Below, piece after piece: positions 56,104 to 64,000 of a stretch of 64,000 bases of DNA; positions within the stretch are counted from its first letter, which is position 1; each line of letters begins with the position of its first letter. The stretch lies in contig NAJO01000003.1 of assembly GCA_002077065.1 (NCBI GenBank), forward strand, positions 1,240,001-1,304,000, in the 5' to 3' direction. Source of the DNA: Cryoendolithus antarcticus. Taxonomy: Eukaryota > Ascomycota > Dothideomycetes > Cladosporiales > Cladosporiaceae. Below the pieces are notes generated by a model that worked only from the letters and a program-made list of their open reading frames with translations, did no database searches and was not told the origin of the DNA. Position numbers and translations under genes: made by a program.

Positions 56104-58728
56104 TAGACCACCAGTCTAGCATTCAGGTTTCGTATATGTGGCTGCGTGCTTCGTAAGCGTCGGTGTGCGACGCCATCTCGGAAGAGGGTAGATATACGTA
56201 CAGAAGCGTATTCTTTCTACTTGGAAACCTCAATAGCGAGCACATGGGACTGTGTAGGCGGATTTGGATGGATATTCGGTGAGACCGTCGTAGCGACCGA
56301 CTGCGACGGAGCAGTGCAGAACAAGATCGACTTTCTCTGAGTTCTTGCGCCCGGACGAAGGGATATACAGATTTTTAGTAGTTCGCAAGGCACCTCTGTT
56401 GTGCCAAATGAGCGAGTTGTCCACACCCCAAGAGGAAATGAGATACTACAAATGCAAGGCTGAACCCCAACCACTTGCCCGTTGTCGCACATTAGCTCCA
56501 AGAGGCCTCCTGCGCGCGTTTGCGGTTTGCCTTCTGCATATCATCCCGCGCAAGCCCCGGTCCGCAACTGACGCCGTGGCGTTACGAGAGGTTGCCTCGC
56601 GTGAGGCCGTCAGGGCACGTTCGTTCCCCGACTGTGCGGTTTTGTCGATGCATTGTCATTCTGGGCCGCATATTCATTGACATCCTTCACTTCACACTAT
56701 GTTGATACGAATACGCGCCCATTCAAGTCACAGACGTGAGGAATTGTTGAACGCTAATCCAGGCTCGATTGCTCACTCCCCGAACAACGTCACCCAGCTT
56801 GGGCCACCGAGGTAGACACGCGTAGCTTCGCAGCAAACACTTGAGTACCACAGCATCCAGTCCCTGTTCACTACTACACTCTATACTTGAGATATTATCG
56901 CTGCTGAAGCAGTTACTTAGCGGCGCAAACCCTGGATAAAAGCCTGGCTCACAGCTGCTCACCTCTGCAGTGTGCTCGAAGGTCGGCGTCGTCCTTTTTA
57001 GATAGGCTCCACCGTACAGCAGCCTTGCAGTACGCGTAGATCTACTCACACATACAGCCTTCGCAGACGATATCCCAAGCCCTACCTTACCCAGCACGTT
57101 CTTCCATTATGCGCGCGCAGTCTGCGACAGCAGCGAGCTGGAAACCTTGCCCGGTGTCACGCGCTTGTAAGCTTCAGGTTGGCGACCATCGCCGATGTAA
57201 GTGCGAATAGCTCCATGGTGCTCGTAATGATGACACCACATCGGACCTTTTCTCGTGCCATCGCAGTGTACATACAGCGGCCAGAGCAAGGCCACGTCGC
57301 AGTCGCATGTCCATGGCTAGATCAAACCGTCAGATGGGACGCTGCTATGAGAGTCCTATTGTTACGATGTGAAACTTGGTTCGCCCTTGCCTCGCACTTA
57401 TCGGTACAGCGGGAAACGTAGCCCAGGCAGCGTCGCGATCGTGCCTGATTTAGCAAAGGAGATGGCGGAGGCCCGATCGTAGAAGCAAGAGGCAATCGAG
57501 ACTCCCCGAGCGAATCGCTTCGTGGACATGTTCTCGGCTAGGCTACCAGGTATTGCGCACAACCAGTACGCTGGCGTTCTACTCATCCGTGCTGAGGGCG
57601 TCTGCTCATGCGGATAGATTGGAGGATCAGGGACCGCTATGGTTCATTGCTTTATGTCGGAGGTATACTGTGAGTCCCGTCGCGGCAGACCTCATGCCAA
57701 CTGGCGGCCAATATCGAGGAAACTTTTGGAGGCGCCTGAAGGCAAATGTGGCTCTCGTGGGCCATAATAGCAGTTTCGCCTCGTCCTGGGCTAACGAAGC
57801 GATTCACGGAGGAAGACATGAGCCGGTCCTGGATTCCGGTGCGTTACGCCATGCAGGACGCCTTCTGCTCATCAGCCGTGCGAGCTCCCGAAATTCAGCC
57901 TTCAGGTGAGCGTCAGCGCTTGCAAGCTTTTCGAATTGCGGGCGTCGTATGCCTCGAGCTGAAGACTTACGAGTATCAGTCACCAAGGATTCCACAAGGG
58001 ATCCTGCGTTATATGAGGGATGTTGTTGGCTCTGTGCTGATCGTCCGTGCGCAATAGCTTCACCGGTCCTTGTCGAGGTTAGAATCAAGATAGCGATGGC
58101 GTGTAGGAACTCGACGAATGGGAGCATGTGTCTTGAAGCGAGGCATTCAGGCAAACTGCATGTTGTATCCCCGCATAATTAGGCCGACCCTCGGATTGCT
58201 CGAACGGAAAATGCCCTGGACCCGCTGCACTCAAGTCACTGCTGAGTACTGTACTGTCGGCGCCGAGCGTCCAATGATGCAGGGATTTCGCGGGGGCGGT
58301 TGGTGACGGAAATGTTATTGTCGAATGTCGGAAGCTTGCATAGATGAAACCCACCCCGCTTCCAGGAAGAGATCCGGCATTGCTGGCCATGCGACCGCAA
58401 TCATTTCACGGGCTGGTAGTTCAAATTAGCTATAGCGCTGGGCCAATTACAATGTTCCAGATAAAGATCACACGGACGTGCATACGGTGAGCCACAGACG
58501 GAGTGCGGTGGTTGTGTCACAGTGATCGAAGGTCACTGGAACAGCAGAGGATATGAAAGGTAAGGTAGAAGGTGACTTGGATGGAGAATACACACGGCAC
58601 GGACCACTTCATTATGTAAGCTCGTGGTCAGAACCTGCCGTGGGATGCTTGACCTCTCAGGCATCTAAACGTAGTAGAACGTCGATCGCACAGCTTGTTT
58701 GCGATGTCATGATGCGAAGGCATTGGCG
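56104..58728. other. 2.6 kb interval without a firm gene
   Basis: It probably holds the promoters of the EST1-like (minus) and FHIP-like (plus) genes. Minus-strand frames at 57107..57295, 57398..57586 and 57804..58127 look somewhat protein-like, but I could not join them. Nothing else is supported. Confidence 0.35.
57804..58127 (-). CDS. Candidate small secreted protein
   Basis: ATG 58127 opens a 107 aa frame starting MLPFVEFLHAIAILILTSTR, a plausible signal peptide with cleavage near TGEA. The remainder is basic and Ser-rich (KSSARGIRRPQFEKLASADA; LARLMSRRRPAWRNAPE) and ends SCLPP. It has a single cysteine. An internal GTAAGT suggests the transcript might be spliced. Weak evidence only. Confidence 0.2.
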   Translation of the reverse strand: MLPFVEFLHAIAILILTSTRTGEAIAHGRSAQSQQHPSYNAGSLVESLVTDTRKSSARGIRRPQFEKLASADAHLKAEFRELARLMSRRRPAWRNAPESRTGSCLPP

Positions 58729-61239
58729 ATGGACTTCTGGTCGAGGCTCATCGGGAGCCCGGCACCCCAAAAGCGAGTGCCATCCTCGAGTGTCTCAGAT
58801 CCAAATGCTCGCCTGGCACGCTTCAAGAAAGCATATGCCCAGATCCAGCACCTATGTGACCAGCCTCGGAACCTCACGAAGGATGGCATCACGCTCGTTG
58901 AGCTCCAGAAGCTATTCACCCGGCTCGCACAGTTGATCCGAGACGAGTCGAGGGCACCGTCGCCGCATTTGTGCCTACAGTATGCTGCGAGTCAGCAGAT
59001 ACATGCACTGGTCTCGCGAGTCGCAGTGATAAGTCACCATGAAGGTGTCATTCACGCTACTGTTGAGCTTTTGTCGACACTTGTCGACAGCGATGAGGAG
59101 GACTTTCTGTCCAACCGGTCGTTTGCCAAGAGCTTGATGCGTCTAGTCACCAGACTGCTCGGCAGCGGTGGAATACTGCTAGAAATCGAGACTGAGACTG
59201 CAGTACTTGAGCTGCTATTCTCCATCGCGGCGAAGATCCGCTTGGAGCCAAGTATCCTACCAGTCTGGTTTGCGTCCACCGCGAAGCCCGAGCTCGAGGA
59301 CGTTTTTGTCAGGGAGAAGAAGTCGTTCGTGGGTATTACTCAGAAAGACGATTTTCCACTTTGCTACCTCTTGATGGGACGAGTGCATCACGAAGGTCGG
59401 ATTGGTGATTTCGCGAGGACCGGCTTACTGTACATATTCGAGGCCACTGGAAGATCCCTCGACTTGGAAGAGTGGGTAGTGTCAAGCGATCTCCCAACGC
59501 TGATGGCTTCTGGACTTGGTGCGTTATACAGCCAGCTTTCGCGTGAGCTCAGCATATTGCATCCTGATGCATCGCTGCCCGCCGTGCTTGCTATGAGTGA
59601 CTACAGCACTACGCATCCGCGGGCGACAGCAGAGTCTGCCTTCTCAGAGAGGCACCAGGCCCACATTGCGACATTCCTGTCGTATCTGGCCTTCTGGCAG
59701 GATGTTCTCGATCACTGTAGGAGTGCAGATGTGAAGCAGACTTTGCTCGATCACTTCCAAATACTGTTTCTACAGCAGCTGCTCTACCCTTCGATCTTGC
59801 AGTCGAGCGACACAGACGCTGGCTCGTCTATCGCAGTCTTAACCTACGTGAACGCTATTTTGCAAGCTTTGGACTATCCAGATCTGGTCCACAGCATCCT
59901 GACATATTTGTTGGCAATACCGTCTGCATCAACGCCTGAGGCAAGGCCTACAACGCCACGAAGACCGGCGATGCCACCTCGATCGCCTACAGCCTTGAAG
60001 CGGAGACAGAGTCTTTTGTTCATTACGGCCCCCAAAAATCCCGCGGAAGCTGTGGAGCCAGCCTTGTTCAACCTTGTGGACTTGATTCGCAGTAGCCTGA
60101 CCTCTAGCAACGCCCAGACTGTCTATGCCGCACTTTGCCTCTCTACAACGATACTGGTCCGTCAGCCTCGCTATGCTTTCGGCACACTACTCGGTGTCCA
60201 ACGTACGAAGCCTCAAGACTTGACTCGGACTACAGGAGCCTTGCAGCTTGAGGTAGGCAATTACGCCCAGATAGCGGCCTCATTGCACGATCAGGCACTT
60301 GATGATGCGTTCATCGACCTCGTGGATGACGCCCGTACAGCTATCGAAGCGCAGCTTCCTGATTCGACATCTGGCACACGATCTGACGAAGCTGCCTCGG
60401 ACAGCTGTACGCTGCCTAGTGGTGACAACTTCATGCGCTTGGTCTCGGCACAATTGAGCATGTTTTGGAGCAACAGTATCGATGTCAACTTAGCGCTGAC
60501 ACAGGCCTTAGCGTCTATTGCCTTGTGTACGCCGTTATGTATCAACGGCTGGTTTTGCCTCGATCCCGCATACTGCGCATATGCTGAGCCGCAGCACGCT
60601 GTCACTCAGCGGTCATGGCAAAAGTACTTAACGAATGACGAGAGCGACGACCTTGCTGCCTTGGAGGGAAGCTATCGTACGCCCATCTGGCCCGATGCCC
60701 ACGCCGCACAGTTGCCTAGACTTTATAGCATCCTGCTCAGCCTCACAGCTGAACTCGATGGGATACGTCAAGCCGTTCCAAATCTCGACCAGCTGATCGC
60801 CGGGCGTAAGCACATGCTACAAGCTGCGGATGTCGACGCGTCGATGACTAATGTGCCTTCGAGCGCCGTGCTAGCGTATGACGATGCGAATGCGGACGCG
60901 CCAGGCAACAGTATCGTATCAGCGTCACGAAGCCACTCACCCGCTCGCGTTCCAGCATCTGGCGATACGAGCTCTGGAGCCTCGCCATCAGCAGCGAAGG
61001 CATCACTATTCCTACCACCTCCGCCAGAGAGTCCATCGACTACACATATTTTGATGCAGGTCCTTACTTTCTCTCCATCATCGGACAGCGAGGCCAGTCC
61101 GAGGACGGCAACACTAAACCACGTCTTGACGAACGTGATCGTGCTACAAGAGTTCGTGCTCGAGATCGCAGCCATCATACAGGCCAGAGCCGCAGTATTG
61201 GGGGATAGAGAGGTCAGTGTCGGCAGGACTAGGGCGTGA
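58729..61239 (+). CDS. FHIP/RAI16-like protein, Hook-dynein endosome adaptor
   Basis: Single exon, 836 aa from M at 58729 (MDFWSRLIGSPAPQKRVP); the frame upstream opens only at TTG. The long helical RAI16/FHIP region is visible: PNARLARFKKAYAQIQHLCD, VELLSTLVDSDEEDFLSNRS, a distinctive FPLCYLLMGRVHHEGRIGDF with ARTGLLYIFEA, HIATFLSYLAFWQDVLDHC and LYPSILQSSD. A Pro/Arg linker is followed by FITAPKNPAEAVEPALFNLV and TVYAALCLSTTILVRQPRYA, then Ser-rich sequence. In Aspergillus and animals FHIP joins FTS and Hook to tether early endosomes to dynein for long-distance transport in hyphae. That role is inferred by family. Confidence 0.85.
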   Translation: MDFWSRLIGSPAPQKRVPSSSVSDPNARLARFKKAYAQIQHLCDQPRNLTKDGITLVELQKLFTRLAQLIRDESRAPSPHLCLQYAASQQIHALVSRVAVISHHEGVIHATVELLSTLVDSDEEDFLSNRSFAKSLMRLVTRLLGSGGILLEIETETAVLELLFSIAAKIRLEPSILPVWFASTAKPELEDVFVREKKSFVGITQKDDFPLCYLLMGRVHHEGRIGDFARTGLLYIFEATGRSLDLEEWVVSSDLPTLMASGLGALYSQLSRELSILHPDASLPAVLAMSDYSTTHPRATAESAFSERHQAHIATFLSYLAFWQDVLDHCRSADVKQTLLDHFQILFLQQLLYPSILQSSDTDAGSSIAVLTYVNAILQALDYPDLVHSILTYLLAIPSASTPEARPTTPRRPAMPPRSPTALKRRQSLLFITAPKNPAEAVEPALFNLVDLIRSSLTSSNAQTVYAALCLSTTILVRQPRYAFGTLLGVQRTKPQDLTRTTGALQLEVGNYAQIAASLHDQALDDAFIDLVDDARTAIEAQLPDSTSGTRSDEAASDSCTLPSGDNFMRLVSAQLSMFWSNSIDVNLALTQALASIALCTPLCINGWFCLDPAYCAYAEPQHAVTQRSWQKYLTNDESDDLAALEGSYRTPIWPDAHAAQLPRLYSILLSLTAELDGIRQAVPNLDQLIAGRKHMLQAADVDASMTNVPSSAVLAYDDANADAPGNSIVSASRSHSPARVPASGDTSSGASPSAAKASLFLPPPPESPSTTHILMQVLTFSPSSDSEASPRTATLNHVLTNVIVLQEFVLEIAAIIQARAAVLGDREVSVGRTRA

Positions 61240-61838
61240 GCTCTACGAGGCAACCTAGCGGGGAGTCGCACCATGTGGTGATGGTTGACACATCATGTAG
61301 GTATATAGACATATGAAAACCGGCCATGATACACCGTCACCTGTCGAGCAACGGTACTATCACGCCCATGTGCGCCATTTCGTTACCATCGAGTAAGTCC
61401 GCATCGAGGTTCATCACCCGCACATGTCGTGCACCAAGCGATCCAGTCACACGCACACACCTTCGCCGGAGTCGTCGCCGTCGGAGTGTCGCACCGCAAC
61501 GGGTGTGACAACTGTATGTACTCCGGTCTTTGAGGCCGCCGTTTGTGTGACGCGGGGAGGCGGGCTTCTGTGGACGGAACACCAGGGCAGATCGGCGTTC
61601 TTCGGTGTATCATCTGTACTCGGCATCAGACATATCGGCGTCACACGATATGTAGAAGCGCCGAAGGGCTAGATTGAGCAGTCGGCTTATGCGAGACTGC
61701 GATGCATTGTAGGTGCGATGGATGCGTCTGTGCCAAGACCTCGAGTCACCACCAACGCCAGCGCTAAAACGACAACGAGTCCCCCGCCCGTAATTGAGAT
61801 CTCAAAATGACCCAGACATTGCTCACCAGCTCCCGGTC
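61240..61838. other. Convergent intergenic region
   Basis: Lies between the 3' ends of the FHIP-like (plus) and GT69 (minus) genes. Short frames in several phases (61326..61672) have no features. Confidence 0.45.
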
Positions 61839-63494
61839 TCACCTCTCCAACACCTCCGGCGGTACCTTCTCAAACCCCCACTTCCCACCCTCATCCCCCT
61901 CCCCCTCCTTCCCCTCCTTGAGATACTCCATCATCCTGCCACCACAAAACCCTCCAGCCCCTGCCACCCGTTCAACACTCTCAAACACCTCTTTCTCCTT
62001 ACTCCATACCACATCCCTCGCCTTCTCGCCCTCTACTTGCAGTCGTCTTGGATTATACCCGGGGCGATTTGCAAGCAGGTTGATGAGATGGTGGATCCAG
62101 GGATAGAGACGCTCGAAACGGCGCGTCAAAGGGAGGTAGCGGAGGGTGGCGGGCGTGTAGGCGACGCGGATGTAAGGGTTTGTGTAAATGCCTGTGTCTT
62201 CTGAAGCGGGAGAGGGGGAGGAGAGTGAAGCGAGGTCGGCGTGGATGAGGCAGCATTCGGAGGCGTCCCAGTAGGTGTCTGTTTCAGCGCGGAAGCGAAG
62301 GCCCGTCGTATCGTTGGCTGGCTGAGTGACTGCCGTCTTCGACTTTGCTGGCGTAGCAGCGCTTGGGGTATGGAGCTGCGGCTGAAACCATTTCGCCTCG
62401 AACGCCACCATGCCTCCCCAACACGACTTGACCCTCACAGCATCCTTTTGCGCCAGCACGTCATTTCGACTCGTCGCACCTCCCATCTTCGTGAACCAAG
62501 GGTAGAAGGGCACGCCCATCTGACTCCCCTCCGCGTCTCTCGTAGCGAAGGTGTCGTAGAACTTGAACGGGTTGATGAAGTCCACAGCACACGCTGCGCG
62601 GTATTCAGTTCGATTTGTAGTCTCGTCTAGATTCGTGGAGAAGAGCAAATTCGCTGCATCGGAGGGATTGAAGAAGACGTCGTTGACGTAGATGAGCTTA
62701 TCGAACTTTGTCTTCGACGCGACGGATTTTGGGTCTGTCAACGGTAGCAGCGCGCGGTTGCGCACCTCAGCCAGGAAGGCAATGCGCTTGAGCCTGCTCG
62801 CTCCCGCTGGTGTCGTGACGTGTGGTAGCGCTGCTAAATCCAGGTGCTCAGACACGATGGCATTGTCTGCCGCCATGCCAGCTTCGTAGTCTAACAGCGC
62901 AGCCTCTGCACCATCATCAGGATCATTCTCATAGATACTCAGGAATACGTTCTCTTCGCCGAGTACCTCCACCAGCTCGCGCAAATTTTCACCCCACTTC
63001 CCACCAAGCAGTTCGCCCTCGTGATCGTACAGACTGGTAGCGATGAACACCTTCTCATTGTTCGGATTCCCTCTTCCGCTCTTGTCGCTCCCTTCAATCC
63101 GACTCCGTAGCTCCAGATACTGCTTCGGAGGATGCGAGTAAGATGGGAAGAACAAGCCTGTGACCAGCACCAGTATCCCAACCAGATAGGGCAGTAGCAT
63201 AAGACACTGCGCCGCCCTTACCGCCCAGCCTCTTCGTCGCCGGCCTGGAGCCATGGAGAAGTATGCAGCCGTCGATCCCATCTTCCGTCGCGGATTCCGT
63301 CGCCATGGTAGTCGCCATCTTCGCGAGCGTATTGCGGGGACTTTGGAACTCTTCTCGTGGTCACGTGGCTCGTCTTCGAGTTCGTACTCAGAGGCTGTGT
63401 CATCGTAAGTGCTGAGCAGACTGTTGCCTGCAGAAAAGGAAACATTGGAGAGTAGATGGTGTTCTTCTTCTTCTGCTGGAGGGCGGAGAGCCAT
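61839..63494 (-). CDS. Glycosyltransferase family 69 (CMT1/CAP59-like mannosyltransferase)
   Basis: Single exon, 551 aa, ATG 63494. A charged cytosolic N-terminus with Arg clusters (RSRRWRLPWRRNPRRK) precedes one membrane anchor (LMLLPYLVGILVLVTGLFF, about residues 97-115): type II Golgi topology. The GT69 catalytic region includes VFIATSLYDHEGELLGGKWG, NVFLSIYENDPDDGAEAALL, RIAFLAEVRNRALLPL, the DxD-like LIYVNDVFFNPSD, ACAVDFINPFKFYDTFATRD and SCWGGMVAFEAKWFQP, then SECCLIHADL. Family members are alpha-1,3-mannosyltransferases. It is likely to act on wall or glycoprotein mannans. Confidence 0.92.
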   Translation of the reverse strand: MALRPPAEEEEHHLLSNVSFSAGNSLLSTYDDTASEYELEDEPRDHEKSSKVPAIRSRRWRLPWRRNPRRKMGSTAAYFSMAPGRRRRGWAVRAAQCLMLLPYLVGILVLVTGLFFPSYSHPPKQYLELRSRIEGSDKSGRGNPNNEKVFIATSLYDHEGELLGGKWGENLRELVEVLGEENVFLSIYENDPDDGAEAALLDYEAGMAADNAIVSEHLDLAALPHVTTPAGASRLKRIAFLAEVRNRALLPLTDPKSVASKTKFDKLIYVNDVFFNPSDAANLLFSTNLDETTNRTEYRAACAVDFINPFKFYDTFATRDAEGSQMGVPFYPWFTKMGGATSRNDVLAQKDAVRVKSCWGGMVAFEAKWFQPQLHTPSAATPAKSKTAVTQPANDTTGLRFRAETDTYWDASECCLIHADLASLSSPSPASEDTGIYTNPYIRVAYTPATLRYLPLTRRFERLYPWIHHLINLLANRPGYNPRRLQVEGEKARDVVWSKEKEVFESVERVAGAGGFCGGRMMEYLKEGKEGEGDEGGKWGFEKVPPEVLER

Positions 63495-64000
63495 GTTGGG
63501 CTGTGGGTCTATGGAAAGAGCGATCTCACATGCGTGGAGCGCACGTGTTTGTTCTCAATGGGGATGATCGCCGGAATTGTTACCGGTGACTGTTGCTAGG
63601 CATTGTAGAATCATACAGCCTGGTTAGGTGGAGGCAGAGCGATGGCAAGGTAGCGCAATAGAAAGGTATATATCTTATGACGGTAACGTAAAGGATAGTG
63701 ATTAGGTGCAGCCTAATCACCATTTGCGAAGCTCGCAGCTGGCTTCAATCAAGGGTGAGGCGCGGCGCAGCCATACAAAGTACAAGGGTCCGATGTCATG
63801 GCACTTAAGCTTACCTCTACGGAGCTAGCTGCGGGAGAAGCCTATGCGCAACGGCTGCCACTTTTCACGTGCTTGAGGACGACGTGGGGGATGTGGGCTT
63901 CGTGCGGTACTGCTAACAGTACTCTGTGTGCATGCGAAGGGCTCGGTGGTATGCGGATGAGGGCGTGGGTGCGCATCTAGCACAGCGTGCGGTGTGCAGG
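63495..64000. other. Upstream region of GT69 gene to window end
   Basis: Probable GT69 promoter. A plus frame (63798..63980, MALKLTSTELAAGEAYAQRL) is short and without motif. It may belong to a gene beyond the window. Confidence 0.4.

Overview
The window is nuclear DNA of a filamentous ascomycete, most likely a dothideomycete-type member of the Pezizomycotina (family-level placement is inference). The evidence is short GT-AG introns (about 48-116 nt) with CTGAC/CTAAC-type branch sites, a velvet regulator, a HET-domain relic, fungal GT90 and GT69 enzymes, mitochondrial leaders split by introns, and a nuclear tRNA-Val(CAC). Genes lie on both strands with no operon logic. No CRISPR array, IS element, prophage or intact transposon was seen. 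Exon borders below were derived by hand from splice consensus plus frame continuity. LAYOUT. 0.4-1.7 kb: mitochondrial ribosomal protein mL46. 2.0-2.4: a small three-exon membrane protein gene (minus). 3.2-4.4: C2H2 zinc-finger factor. 4.7-7.3: RING, triple ZZ-like, SH3 ubiquitin ligase. 7.4-8.0: unknown protein. 8.0-12.3: gene-poor stretch. 12.3-13.8: velvet factor, VelC-like. 14.6-16.8: broken HET-domain gene. 17-20 kb: divergent pair of a leader-bearing aldo/keto reductase and squalene epoxidase. 20.4-21.8: tandem SnoaL/NTF2-like paralogues. 22.0-24.6: eight-exon secreted Thr/Ser-rich protein. 26.2-27.3: NSRP1-like coiled-coil protein, divergent from a sugar O-acetyltransferase (27.7-28.5). 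28.7-30.6: dihydroxy-acid dehydratase. 31-33 kb: degraded or orphan ORFs (exonuclease-like and 2EXR-like). 33.4-34.8: GT90. 35.0-37.0: Ku70, divergent from ferrochelatase (37.4-38.7). 38.8-39.3: unknown protein. 39.3-41.4: mostly non-coding. 41.4-44.9: ISWI accessory subunit (WAC-DDT-WHIM). 45.1-46.2: tandem paralogues of an unrecognised family. 46.55: tRNA-Val. 47.5-49.4: MFS transporter. 49.8-51.3: mitochondrial MetX-family acyltransferase. 51.6-52.2 and 52.7-53.0: weak genes. 53.1-56.1: EST1/SMG-like protein. 56.1-58.7: mostly empty. 58.7-61.2: FHIP-like endosome adaptor. 61.8-63.5: GT69 mannosyltransferase. HOW THE GENES RELATE. They are mainly housekeeping and do not form one pathway or a secondary-metabolite cluster. 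Mitochondrial functions (mL46, ILV3, HEM15, the MetX-family enzyme) and genome or RNA maintenance (Ku70, EST1-like, ISWI subunit, NSRP1-like) recur, but that is ordinary gene mixing. The accessory parts are the HET relic, the two small tandem duplications, the secreted repetitive protein and the decayed 31-33 kb interval. I found no convincing new multi-gene system. The most novel items are the two tandem families, several micro-exons and a GC-AG intron, stop-free introns of length divisible by three, and a set of small unannotated genes.
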